Under the pieces are notes generated by a model that was given only the letters and a program-made list of their open reading frames with translations, did not search any database and was not told the origin of the DNA. Made by a program: the position numbers and the translations under genes. From Blasia pusilla (taxonomy: Eukaryota; Marchantiophyta; Marchantiopsida; Blasiales): a stretch of DNA of 64,000 nt. Shown in pieces: positions 22,101-33,493 of this stretch (position 1 is its first letter; the number at the start of each line of letters is the position of its first letter). The stretch spans positions 32,116,001-32,180,000 of the forward strand of contig CM114274.1 of NCBI GenBank assembly GCA_050084515.1, written 5' to 3'.

Positions 22101-22418
22101 GTGGCCAGGCCTGTCCTCGAATGGGAGTGACCGAAGCCGAAGACTGACTGCCTACACCGGCATGTCTGGACACGCAGCGAAGGATCTCGCTCCGCTACGG
22201 AATGCTAGTCATTGGGATCTCTTCAAATGCTGGGACCGGAAAGATCAGTACAAACAGCTCCATCTTTGCTCCCTCGCACATACCTCCGTCACACTCTGGT
22301 AGATTTTGGGTGCTTTGAATGGTGGGATCGGCACGTCCGCAGCAGGAAGGTTCGCGCGGGGAGCAGCATCCTGCAATTCCAGCTTGGCCATCCCGCAACC
22401 GAGCTCCGTTTTCTCCAT
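19101..22418 (-). CDS. OASTL: Cysteine synthase-like PLP enzyme, copy A, 7 exons
   Basis: Seven open exons, each the same length as in copy B: 22284-22418, 21441-21568, 21030-21232, 20654-20779, 19960-20118, 19533-19726, 19101-19232 (358 codons plus TGA). Family: beta-substituted alanine synthases, PLP enzymes that join sulfide (or cyanide) to an activated serine or cysteine. Lysine for PLP is in 'CSIKDR', the phosphate loop is 'CGTGGTMSG', and the C-terminal 'GERYLS' and 'VGISSGAA' motifs are kept. The substrate loop, normally TSGNTG, reads TGGNMG. Met at that position also occurs in cyanoalanine synthases, but loss of the Ser is unusual and may lower activity. The fifth intron has a GC donor. 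No transit peptide is obvious, so cytosolic is the simplest guess. The start chosen is the ATG of '[10 protein letters not shown]'; the ATG ten codons on is an alternative. Open frames suggest recent or continued function. Confidence 0.75.
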
Positions 22419-22640
22419 CTCCCCGGGGCTCTTTCAGATCGCTGTCCCACGACCCCAAGCCGTGGAATTCAGTTGCAGACTCCGCTCCCACTGCTCCTCC
22501 CCTCTCCTTGACCTTCATAAACCCTTTTTATTCTCGCTTTCTCTTTCTCGGAGCAGCGCCGTAGCGGCCGAATTCGAAGCACAATCGTAGTGCGCCTAGG
22601 GGACGAGCCTTCCGCATGTGGATGCGTAGAACCCGGCCCC

Positions 22641-23856
22641 ATGCAGTCGAGATTCATAGCATCTAACGGTTCTGTCGACCGGAGACTCCGACTGTTGACG
22701 GACCGACGATTGCCCCTCGGAGAAAAGGAGACTCAGGTACCCATAATTCACTGTAACCGGCTCCCAATGATTCTTGTGACCGGTTACCCATAGTTCACTA
22801 AAGAAATTCTGATTACGGCCCCTACAATACTCCGAATATTCCCAGTCGTCCGAGGTCTCAACCCTCATATGAATTTTTCAAGTGGAGGATGGATATGAAT
22901 ATATGAATATACTTTCCAAATTACTTCACCGGAACTCTATTCTTCTCTCGCCGTGTTATGCCCGTCCCTAGTGTTGGTCTCCCGATTGTATTAGTCTTTT
23001 CCGAACCTCCAAACATACGGTGTTAAAAAATTCAAAACCAGGCTGGTTATGATCCCTAATCCGAGGGTTAGGGAAACCTCGCAAATCTCCATATGGTCCA
23101 AGTTGTTGGGAACCGATCGTTATGATTTAGAGGAGTCTAGAACTCTAAGGCTACACTAGATTTGGGTAAAGGAAAAACGGGAAGTTCCCCTTACATGCTA
23201 AACTCACCAGGGCAAAGATGATATTGGTTTTGCCCATATCTATCACTAAGAAGGCTTCTAGCGTTAACCGTCTCAAAAGCCTAATGGCGTGGGTATGTTG
23301 CAGAGCTATAGAGACTAGTTGTTTCAATAAAGGAGTGCAATAGCTCACTTCTAGAATGAAGCATGATTCATGAGGAACGAGTCAAACCTTTCCCCCATAG
23401 TCCCATATCTCTCTATGGTTAGGGGGATGAATTGATGTCCTTCGTGAAGACGACTATAAATTTGAGTCTTCTTCGCTGTGGCCGTTGCCGCTCCTTGCAA
23501 AAATCTCCCATGTCCTACTGTATGCTCTCACATAGACTCTTGCGTGGGATATGCAAGAGTCTATGTGCGGGACACATCACTAAGAGTTAAGAGCGGATTC
23601 GCTTGAATATTATGGGTTGATGGAAACTTGTAAATTTGGTGCTTTTGGAATATTTGTGAAACATACTATGTTTTGGTGGATTAAATGTATGGGAGAAACG
23701 TTTTCCTATGGCAAAGTTTAACTATTACAACTCCGTGCATTCGGTGACCACATACATGTTACTTTTGGTGGTAGTGGGATTCAATCCTAGGACCTCAACT
23801 TGGTTTGAAGAACCAAAGGCATCTCACTTGAGAAGTTCCATGATGGCAAAGGAGGA
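22641..23856. other. Intergenic DNA with one perfect hairpin
   Basis: No gene seen; short ORFs only. An inverted repeat at 23529-23567 (arms CACATAGACTCTTGC and GCAAGAGTCTATGTG, 9-base loop) is the only structure that stands out. Confidence 0.4.
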
Positions 23857-24048
23857 CCAAGGTTGTATATGGACAAAGTCCGTGTCTGTGGACTTATGTC
23901 CATCCTATGGAAGGACTTGTCCATATGGGCCCCACCTTTCCCTTCTTTCTCATTCCCCTCACTTGCCTTCGTGTTCCATACTCCCCCATTTCTTCCTTCC
24001 TCCACCTCCACTCCCTCCTCCCTCATTGCTCCTCTCGTCCTTGCAAGA
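23857..24048 (-). mobile_element. MITE family M, truncated copy
   Basis: Reverse-complement match to the elements at 28791-29077 and 55461-55746. It shares CCAAGGTTG at the outer end, GGACAAAGTCCGTGTC, TCCATCCTATGGAAGGACTT and TATGGGCCCCACCTTTCCC. The inner end is lost into a different sequence with a 13-bp hairpin at 24052-24084. Confidence 0.6.
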
Positions 24049-24084
24049 GGAGCCTTTCCCTTATCGGGAGGATAAGGGAAAGGC

Positions 24085-24941
24085 GAGCAAGGTTTTAGAC
24101 CCTTGATTCGGGCTCCGAGTCAAGGACGAGAAGGAAGAAACACATAAGTTGTTAAATAGGAAATACAACATGAGACTAGTCACAAAAAACTTAGGACGAC
24201 AAGATAACCATGAGATGCCAAACAGTGGGAGTCAAGACAGGTGCTAGCCATGAGACATAAAAAAATGCGGGTCGAAGCTTCAAGATGCATTTACAAATTT
24301 GGGAATTGTTGAATGTGTAAGAAGATTTTGTAAAGCCGTGTTGGGGAATAACCAGTCAAATGCAAATTTGTGAGTTACAAACCATGTTTGGGTTGGGGAC
24401 GAAAATTAAGGATCTTGGATGTAAGATGGGAAATTTGGGTTTCCTATGGAGAACCCCATAAGTACCTATAGGGGGGGAGGGACACTCTCCCTTCTTGCGT
24501 GATAAATTCCTTGAACAAGGGATTGACTATAATAACACTGATTTCGACAAATGTTGTACTTTGGCTAAATAACTTGGTTTATTTTACTATCCAAAATCTA
24601 TGAGCAATATATGAACATATTAGTGATAGAAGAGGCAATTTCAAAGATGACACATATGCAAGAAATATTGGGCTTGGAGAAAAATCTCTCTTCTATGCCT
24701 TATCCTACACAACATATAAAGACGTTTTTCTTCTTGATTATTGGAGTTGACATGTTTGTGGGATGGTACAAGCCTTAAAAATTGCTTCCTCTTGCCCTAT
24801 TTAATAACATTGAAGTATAAAAATATTGATAGCCTTAAAAATCCCTTCCTCTTGCCATATTTAATGACTTAAGGTTGATGTAGCTTTAAAGTGAATTTAA
24901 GTTCCATAAAATTCCGAAACTATATAAAGTCACAAATCCTT
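24085..24941. other. AT-rich intergenic DNA
   Basis: No open frame or recognised repeat apart from a short duplicated phrase (AAAAATtGCTTCCTCTTGCC) near 24776 and 24837. Confidence 0.4.
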
Positions 24942-25776
24942 TTAAAGGAGATATAATAGTTTTTTGTGAATATTCTTCTCACACTTTTTCACTTCCCAAT
25001 TTTGATATCTTCTACTTGTAGCCATGTTTCCTCTTCCAAATATACTCAATGGCCACCAATATTGGATTTTAAAGTTCTTGTCAAAACCAACTCCAACTAG
25101 AACTTGTCCTATCCGTTTGGGATATTTGTTCTTGTCTTGCTCTAGTCTAATTATGATCAAATCTCCAATTTTAACGTCTACAATAATACCATGATGACAT
25201 TCAATTGACCCACTACTAATTTTCGGCCTAATCCTACCATATCCATAAAAATTTCAAAGATTAATATACCTCACATTTCCAAAACTAATAGGTACATGTC
25301 TACATTGTCTCCTTTCAAGCCAAATTTTTTCCAATGTCTTGGAAAATTTTGATTTTATTTTAAGGGCTATCAAATCCATACCTTGTTGGATATTTCTATC
25401 CAAAACATCGTCTTGTGCATATTCAACTCCCTTCATCTCTTTTTAAATATTGGAATTTCGTTTGGACTACCATGAGGAAATAAGCGGCCCAATTCATCAA
25501 TTGTCTTCCTCCATTTATGTGCTAGTTGTTGGAAATCCACTTTGGTTGCTCCTCAAGATTACTTGTTTCCCATCTTATCAAAGTACTTAGCATATTAGCA
25601 ACACCCTTCTTAACATCATTGCAACCTTTTAGTGGAGTTGGAAGTAGATGCTTAGCATTCCCATCTGGGATGGGAGGTATACCGATAATTTCATCACATA
25701 AAAATATAATGTAACCATTCTCATTTGGAAGCCACTCTCTATTGGAACCATATAACTTATAGTGCATGATTGGCAT
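24942..25776 (-). pseudogene. Decayed ORF of unknown family
   Basis: Minus-strand reading continues in one frame from 25436 to 24942 across one stop: 'CRHVPISFGNVRYINL', stop, then 'GIIVDVKIGDLIIIRLEQDK', 'YPKRIGQVLVGVGF' and 'KIQYWWPLSIFGRGNM'. An adjoining segment in another frame (25522-25776) reads 'LYGSNREWLPNENGYIIFLC'. The amphipathic beta-strand pattern and conserved-looking Trp/Pro pairs suggest a real but broken protein. I do not recognise the family; plant transposon-related ORFs of this style exist, but I cannot name one. Confidence 0.35.
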
Positions 25777-26747
25777 GTCATCGGAAGATCCGGTAAATCT
25801 AAAATGACATGTCTTCTACACACCTGAGGAGCCCCTTTAAATAGTCCTTAAAATATGCAATGTCTTGAATCACTTCTAGGATGATGTGATGTTGTAAAAT
25901 TATGTTGCAAGATCCTTTAACATATAAACATTATGTCATCTCAAGGTCCCACAAAATTTGGTTAAAATAACATCCACATCCTCATGGGTGTGGCCAAGGA
26001 TATAGATAGCCAAAAATACTAAAGTAGTACGTGTATATATTTTAAGCGCAATTTTGTGCAACATTCTTGCAACGTTGGAGGTAGACTTTTAGTTGGAGAG
26101 GGAAAAAACCGTTAGATTTACTTTTGTTATGAGTTGGAAAAATGTTTAGGACCTAGAAACAACATCGCCACAACCTAAGCTATCATCCATGAGACTGAAC
26201 TCTAGATCTAACAAGCCCGACATAAAATAATTTTCCGATCAAAATTGGAACTGAAGTTCCAATTGCAAGGCTCATGCAATTTTTTGGCAAAAAAATATGT
26301 AAACCTCACTTAGTACTTATAAAGGTTAAGTAATAGAAAATGGTTGAGCTTACGCCAAGTCCTTAGTTTGTTGCCACGCCCTTGGGTGTCCTACTTTTAA
26401 ACTATCTATTTTTTCATGGATAGTGCAAATATGTGACTCTGAATAATGCATATATTCAACCCGCCAAGTCGAATATAGGGTTGGCGGGTGGAATCCTTCA
26501 TAAATGGACAAGAAGTATGTGTATTTATTCTTTAAGAAAAGAATACAAAAAATTCTAATCATGAAAAAGAATCCATAGTTATGAAGATTATTAAAGCAAA
26601 TAAAATTTTCATTTGATCGATAGTGTGAGTTCAATGTAAAACTACCTCATAATTACAATCTATACCATATATTTTATGGTAATTTTTAAAAATCATTCAT
26701 AAATTTTGAATCCATTTCATTTAAATCATGTTTCTCAGATATTCTAA
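25777..26747. other. AT-rich intergenic DNA
   Basis: No coding or repeat signal that I can support. Confidence 0.4.
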
Positions 26748-26943
26748 CTAGTGTAAGCATGTGCGATGCATGGGTTTATATACCTCCCATAATGAACTCT
26801 CACCATTCCCTAATATCATTTCAAATTGATTTTTAACAACCTTATTGATTCAAAAAGGAAGCGATACCATTAGCTAAAAATATCAAGTGTCAAGAAGAGA
26901 GGAGTTTACAAAATAAAGGGGCATTCTCTAATAATAATATAGA
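26748..26943 (-). mobile_element. Small nonautonomous Helitron, 196 bp
   Basis: On the minus strand it starts TCTATATTATTATTAGAG after a host A and ends with a short hairpin (CATGCATCGCACATG) about 8 bp before CTAG, followed by a host T. These are the expected Helitron ends: 5' TC, 3' subterminal stem, CTAG, insertion between A and T. No ORF. Confidence 0.65.
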
Positions 26944-27409
26944 TTCATATTATTTTGCACATAATATGAATATCATCCAATACATATCAAGTTATTTTCT
27001 ATTATAGTTATATATATAATTATTATATAAATCATAAGGATATGATTGTATTAGTTATGTAAGTCATAAAAATAAAATTGAACTAACCAAGTTATAATTT
27101 GAGTAGTTTTGTACGTAAGTTATTCAATCGTGAGTTTTAAAAATCATACTTTTCTTCTAATGAATCCATTTGATCGTAAATGCAACTTCTTCAAAATAAT
27201 TCAGTTCGTGTTCTTGAAGAGCACTATGTTGTAAGTCCTTCTTTTATGATTTTATGAACAAAATGTATGAGTCTACTTCATCTATGAGGTTTACGTTCAA
27301 ATATGGATGCCTTTGATATCTAATTTGAGCTCTAACTAGTGTTAGTAGACTAAATACTTACTCTTCCCAAACATTGACAAACAGATTTGACTGAAGAGTG
27401 TAGGGTTTC
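26944..27409. other. AT-rich intergenic DNA
   Basis: Nothing recognised. Confidence 0.4.
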
Positions 27410-27850
27410 TCATAACCCTTCACTAGTATTTGGGGAATTTATGAATAATATCTGTTTATTTATAGTCATATTCTCTCCCTCAACAAACATACTTAAAGAT
27501 GGAATAGGTTTAGATGGAGCATACCATGACTTTAACTCATAAAAAAATAACATTGCAACTAATAATAAGTTTCCTAAAGGATGTAATGTAGTACTTATAT
27601 CCCTTATTTTCATCAACATGGCCAAAAAATATACATCTCTCAAATTTGGGATCCAATTTTTTACGTCTTTAGAAGGAACATGAGTATAAAAAATACAACG
27701 AAAGACATGTAGGAATGAAAAAATCACATTTATTGCCTATGAAGACCTCGAATGGAGACTTATCATAAACTCTTATAAAATTGACCATTTATATCAAAGA
27801 ACTCATCAAAATTGGCCTGTAGAGAGCGAACTGCACAAATTTCCTTTACT
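27410..27850 (-). pseudogene. Degenerate Ty1/copia integrase-linker remnant
   Basis: Minus-strand translation contains 'LHVFRCIFYTHVPSKDVKNW' followed by 'IPNLRDVYFLAML', which resembles the copia stretch 'LRVFGCxAYVHVPKxxRxKLDPKxRxCIFLGY' after the integrase core. Around it the frame breaks repeatedly and the sequence has become AT-rich. Old, inactive fragment; similarity was judged by eye. Confidence 0.4.
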
Positions 27851-28790
27851 AAGTGTATTTTCCTACATTGAAATTGATAGTGCTTCAACTTAGAATGTCA
27901 AAATCAAACCATTTTGGATGCGTCGGAAAAATCTCCACAAAATCTACAAGACACTTAAAACTAACCTCCGACATTATTCTGATCTCTCACCACCCATATT
28001 GCTAAATCGATAAAGCCCTTAAAAACACCTTCAAAGTTTCATCATCTTCAAAGATTCATATGAAATTTTCTACCACTAAGCTTTCATTGAAATATCCTTG
28101 TCTGAGACTAAAATTATGCTTTCTCGTCTCTCCTTATACACCAAGATGTTAAGTTCCAAATTAGTAGTTTGTAGAGAGCGAACTGCACAAGTTTCATTTA
28201 CTAACATAGCAAACTTCAATTCCAAATCAACACTTTTTTAAGGTCTTCCCGCCTCAAGCTAAGCGATCAATTATGTGTTGAGCCCGAGCAAGTGGCTTGC
28301 CTTTTGAATCTGAAACAATGGGGTATTTTCAAACAAGACAATCATTTTGGTTTTGCTTAGATCTTCTTCGAAACCCCCATTCCTCAACTCAAATTTGAAA
28401 CATGGTGAAACATGCATTTGAGATGCGTTTGTTCCCTCTAGAGTCTAGACTATTTGGTTAAGTCGTTGCTTATCAGAGAAAAACTGGTGTTCCATCGATC
28501 CATGATCCACAACTAATTATGCTATAACTAGTTATATGTCCTTGCTACGCACAAAAGTGCATAGAGAAACTTGTTAATGTTAGAGATATTTGAGTGGTTC
28601 TTGACAAATCATAGTGTTGCTCCTAAGGGTCTATATTGGGGAACAATATTTTTGTGCTACGATAACATTTCCTTGTTGCGCTAATAAAAGAGGCTCTTGA
28701 ACATCAAGAAGCTACCAAGAAAGGCTAGTACTTTTGTGTGTGTGAAATTCGTTGAGCCAAAGGGACCCTTGCTAAGCATGCTTCCATAAA
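27851..28790. other. Intergenic DNA
   Basis: No gene recognised. A phrase (GTAGAGAGCGAACTGCACAA followed by TTTC) occurs at about 27820 and again near 28172, a small direct repeat. Confidence 0.35.
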
Positions 28791-29077
28791 AATGGACAAG
28801 TCCATTCCTAAGACGGACAAGTCTAGACATGGATTGCAAGAGATGGGGCCCATACTTCTAGTTCATGGTGGAAGGCAAGGTAGGGATAAGTAGGGCAATA
28901 AGATGGGAGGGAGTGGAGGTAGGGGGGATGAAACGAGAAAGTGCAGAACACGGAGGTGGGGAGAGTGAGAAAGAGGGGGAGGTGGGGCCCATACGGAAAT
29001 ATCTTTCCATAGGACGGAAGTAAGTCCACAGATAGGGACATGTTCGCGGACACTAACTTTATCCATATGCGACCTTG
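28791..29077 (+). mobile_element. MITE family M, full-length copy
   Basis: About 287 bp, starting AATGGACAAGTCC and ending CTTTATCCATATGCGACCTTG. It is a near-homologue of 55461-55746 and of the inverted, truncated copy at 23857-24048. Ends share short inverted TGGACAAAGT/TGGACAAGT sequences. It is noncoding; open frames inside are Pro/Ser-rich artefacts of a pyrimidine-rich core. Confidence 0.6.
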
Positions 29078-30274
29078 TTTCTAAGCATGCATTGAGGTTC
29101 TATCTATCTTTGTATCTATCTAAATTACAATCCTCCCCTCCCTCAGCCTTCATTTTTCTCATGAGAACACCTACATCTAAATTATTAACATAGGATGGGC
29201 TTTACACAATCCCTTCTCCTATTATTGACACTTGTCTTTTAAGGACTCCTATGTTGGTGACACATGTAATTTTTAAGGAGGGAATTAAGCAAAGAATAGT
29301 AGAGAATTAAGTTAAGGGGAAAGTATTGGTGAGAGCATGGAAAGGGGAGAGGAAAGGGAGGGGATGGGATGGGATGGGTGAGGAGAGAGGAGGAGGAGGA
29401 AAGTGTACAAAATTTATTAAAAAACATAAATTCTTGAATAGTCTCTTGCATTCCACAAGCAATACATTTGTAGAGTTACATTCCTCCTCCAATATCCCAT
29501 CTACCAGCCTTCTTCAAAATTTAAACCATAGAAAATTTATCTATAGAAATGGATAACATCAAGAAATTCTCTTTTCTTACAAATGTAGATAAAGTTTGAT
29601 ATCCTCATTAATGAAATTACGTAAAATAAAAAATCACCAAAAGGATGGATCTTTTTCTCATTCAAATTTTTATCTGAGTTTGCTCCATCTAGTCATCAAA
29701 TTTTTTTTCCTTCAAGATTATTTATTTTTCTTCATACTTGCATGTTTTTTAAACTCTTTTTTATTGAATTAAACAGATTTTTTTATTATAGCCCCAAATA
29801 TATTGAGATTTTTTTAATATTTTTGTGTAGTTGTGTCACAATTTTTTTTAATCCGAACATGCTCTCACACATCCAAATTTATAATAAAATCTAAAAATAT
29901 AATTTTTTATATATTTAATACTTTAGAAATATTTATAGAAAGGATAACACTAGTCACTATCCCAACTATATTAAAAGAATTTTAATGAAAATTTGTAGTT
30001 GTGCCACGACCCTATGTGCTCCCACATTCATGTTGCGATACAGCACAAATTTCAATATATTTGGGGCCCTGACTACAGTGCTACCCTTTTCCCACTCTGT
30101 CTCCATAGGCACTTGTTTTTATAAGTATTTATAAAGCATTATAAATATAAAATTCCAATATATTCTAAAAATAAGTTTTTTTTAATGTTTTTAGCATGTG
30201 CTTGATAAAGGGGGGAAAGGGTTAATTTGATCCTTTTGTAATGCGATAGATAAGGATATGTAAAAAAACGAGTT
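29078..30274. other. AT-rich intergenic DNA with a purine-rich patch
   Basis: No gene seen. A purine-rich stretch at 29336-29402 contains four G-runs separated by AT (29360-29378), a possible G-quadruplex. The rest is AT-rich and featureless. Confidence 0.4.
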
Positions 30275-30742
30275 AAATTTAACTAACACATAAAATGCTC
30301 GATGATGTCATACGACCCTTTTCAAATGCGAAATTAGTGTTTCCAATTTTTATTTACTTAATTGTTTATTTTAAATATGAAAAACTAGTGTAAACTTGTC
30401 ATGTAAGGTACCGGACGCGAGCATCTTTCCAGAACTTGCAAGAACTCGCTCGCGTTTTCGAACTTCAAAGATGTAATCCCCAAAACCCCATTCCATTCTC
30501 GCCTATGCGCTCGATTACCGGACTAGCTTCGATTCAGTTCTCCTGTGATTTCGTGCGTCGTATATCGGGTCTCTCATCTTCGCATTCATAGTGCAGGAAC
30601 GTCTCGCTGCGCTTCGACATCGTTTTGCGCTCTGGATTGAGAGAATTCTGGGGCGTTGCCTCAGACTTGTGAAGTGGTTTCCGTGCGAGGTTGTGTTGCG
30701 CAGATCCCTGCAATCTCACGATAAGAAGACCCGGTGCAGGAT

Positions 30743-32199
30743 ATGGTGAGTTCAATTTTAATGTGAGGCGGAATTCATTCATTCGCTGTGGAGAATTGGG
30801 AAGATCATCAGTGGCTCGAGTGCCCGCTTCTAGGTGTTTCAGGGTTCTGACATCCGAGCTTTTTGATACGAGTTTCAAATTCTCGGTTGCTGGAAGGAAC
30901 TCGGGCCTGGTAGTGCAGTCATAACACAAGCCAGGAATCCGATGATAAACTATCTTCGTCTTTGTGGATGTACCTAACGTTTGGAATGTCCTTTTTGTCC
31001 CGCACCGATCTCGTCGTTTGGGCGTGGTGACATTCGACGAATGTCTTCCCTCTGTTCATGCAGAACATGGAGAATTTGTATCAAGAAGCTCGGGAGTTTT
31101 TGATTCGCGAAGCAAATGCGTCTTGGGAGCTTTGGATTTCTCGAGTCTCCATTTGGACGCAATTTTGCCATCTCTCATGGGAGATTTGTAGAGAGATCTC
31201 TGAGCAATCTGATTTTTTCGGGCTGCTCTTGACAATTATCCGATCTAAACCTTGTTCTAGTTTATGAAGATGAGCCTTCTCAGCATAGCAAGTTCATTTC
31301 CACTGTTTCGGGTGGATCTTGTGATTGACTGGGCCCTGGCGAAATTACACCAAGCTGGAAAATGTCGCACAAACATCCGTGTGGTTTCTTTCTCGAGGTT
31401 TGCTTACCTGAACTGAAGTTTTGAAATGATCGATCTTTTGACGCAGGCCTCTCCTTTGGTCGCCGGATTATCGGTTGCTGTGGTAGCATTAGCTGGCAAA
31501 TACGGAATCGAAGCGTACCGCGCTTTCAAATTACGTCCAGCAACTCCTCGAATTCGCAAATTCTATGAAGGAGGATTTCAGCCCACCATGACTCGCAGAG
31601 AAGCTGCCCTCATCCTTGGAGTGAGGTAAGAAACGTGATTTTCTTAAATGAATTGTTCCGCAGGATGGATTATCTGTTGCTTATTGTCTGAAACATCCTA
31701 TTGAATCACGAGGTTAGCTGCGTGGAAACTCGATTTAAGAGGCAAAAGTGTGAATTGGATGAGGATGTTGTCAAATATCGACAGTGAATTCATCTGGTCA
31801 AAGAGGAGCACCTTGGAGTTGGATTCTAGAGTAAATATGAGGTCTACACTTAAAAGTCAGTTGTAGGAACTCTGATAAGCTCGGGTACGAAATGTCTGCA
31901 TGAGAGAATTGAATGCTGGCATTGAACTTATGTGGTGGTGAGGTTCATGTACATCGTCTCGCGTGTCAACGATACTCTGTATTTTGTGGGGGCGGAGTTC
32001 GGTTTCTGCGGATCTGATGCTACATGTTCGTGTTGCTCGCAGAGAATCCGTAGCTCAAGAAAAGATCAAAGAAGCACACAGGCGAGTGATGACGGCTAAC
32101 CATCCGGATGCTGGTGGAAGTGACTACTTAGCTGCTAAGATAAACGAAGCCAAGGACCATCTATTAGGACAAACGAGAGGAAGTGGTTCAGCGTTTTGA
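30743..32199 (+). CDS. TIM14: TIM14/PAM18, J-protein of the mitochondrial import motor
   Basis: TIM14 is a small inner-membrane J-protein that stimulates mitochondrial Hsp70 at the TIM23 channel. I assemble three coding exons: ATG alone (30743-30745) followed at once by a GTGAGT donor; 31447-31625; and 32043-32199, ending TGA. Total 112 codons, which matches the usual plant TIM14 length. Exon 2 carries the membrane segment ('[20 protein letters not shown]') and '[20 protein letters not shown]'; exon 3 carries the HPD motif ('NHPDAGG') and the conserved end 'GSGSAF'. Exon 2 and 3 join inside an Arg codon with clean GTAAG/CAG signals. The alternative is an unspliced ATG at 31426, which adds seven residues ('MIDLLTQ') and would read through the acceptor at 31444-31446. 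I prefer the spliced start because it gives 'MASPLVAG', the usual plant N terminus. It faces the synthase gene tail to tail. Confidence 0.88.
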
Positions 32200-33354
32200 C
32201 AACAATCCTCTACTCATTCGAGATTCGCAGATTAGGAAAATGTTAACTTTTTTGTAAATTGATGACTACAAAAGTTCCTACAGGTCGAAAAGGCAGATAT
32301 TTCGCATGAAATGAGGCACCGTTTCTTTAGATGTACATACATTGGCTGCTCATTCCAGGAACTTGAAGTTACGGGATAGGCGGTTGACCTCTCTTAGATT
32401 GTGTTTGAGGGTCTGTGAATTCTACTGGTTGTGCTGCTATTTTGAATTTCAGCACACGCAACTGTAAAATAAACCAAAAGATGCCTTGGCTCAAACTTTA
32501 GCACTTGGACTTTGGGTCTCGAATCGGTAGGAGTCTCTGTATCCTGATGCGTTATTCGAGTAGTAAAAAACCGTGTGACGGATGGTCTACAACCGTGTGA
32601 CCGTGTCAATGTATACGCTGCGATAGTGAGGGTTTTCGTTTGATCCATAAGGTCTCTTGAAATTAAATCACACCGACGGAAGCTTTCAACTTTCCTGGTC
32701 GAAAATTACTCGCCTGTCCCTAACTGTTAATGTTCTACATTGCAAGCTCCATCAAATCAGCAGTTGGAACTCCTTCGTGGATTCTTACATCAACGAAGTG
32801 GCTGTAGAGAAACCCTCAATCTTAAGCCACAAAAACGGCAGTGTCCGTCGATTCCTCGTACTTTCGACACGGGATAAGACGACATACACTCAATTTCACT
32901 CATTCATTTGACAGACAAAGATTCGGGGAAGTATTCCAATCATGGTGCAGAAGGCGATAGGTTTCCATTAGGTAGATGGAGCTTGACGTACACAATTCTT
33001 CATATGTACAGACAACAGGTTTTGTCTCTTAGAACCAGTGCTTAGTTCCCTTCCAACAGGCTGTGCTGGTGAGCCCAACCCTCAACTTGTTCCTCACTCA
33101 CGCGCCCAAACTCAAACGTAAGCAACGCTGTATGTGTCATTCCAATTGCCTAGAGTTCCATGTTATCTGCTTCCACGAGCCCACTACCTGCTGTCGCTCG
33201 CCAATTTCCTCCGATGCTAGACTCTCCATCCCCTTCATCTCCTCTCTGCCGTGATGTCTGCCGCTTTTGGGCTTCATCAGTACTGATATACCACTTCACA
33301 CCTTCTGAGGAGCTACTCCCGCATCTGCCATGCCTCTCCAGCTCGTTCACATCC

Positions 33355-33490
33355 TGGGCTCCACAGAAACTTCTCGATCGACAGCCATGCTTCTTTCGCT
33401 CTCATCTTAACACCCACCTCTCTCACGAAAGCCTCTGCGAGGGCATTCTGCACATAAGGTTTCATCCAGGAAAGGGCTGATGGATTGGTA
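33355..33490 (-). other. Conserved open segment just after the synthase stop
   Basis: Directly downstream of the synthase TGA the minus strand reads 'VQNALAEAFVREVGVKMRAK', then 'EAWLSIEKFLW'. Copy A has the same peptide at about 18969-19085 with conservative substitutions and three silent ones. It could be an exon of another gene, an alternative C-terminal end, or a conserved 3' UTR. I do not recognise it. Confidence 0.4.
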
Positions 33491-33493
33491 CTC

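Larger units (their letters stand above)
17490..22640. repeat. Segmental duplication, copy A (TIM14 + synthase)
   Basis: Collinear with 30275-36885 through 5' flank, TIM14 exon and introns, and all seven exons and introns of the synthase. Relative to copy B it lacks about 580 bp holding TIM14 exon 2 (between 18443 and 18449) and about 1 kb corresponding to 32300-33355. Homology fades near 17490 and 22640. Confidence 0.85.

Noticed and set aside
28823-29066. Pro/Ser-rich minus-strand ORFs
   Set aside because: They lie wholly inside a MITE and its pyrimidine-rich core.
31426-31446. ATG at 31426 as the TIM14 start
   Set aside because: It adds seven unusual residues directly before a good splice acceptor; the upstream ATG-donor gives the canonical protein. 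Not excluded without transcripts.
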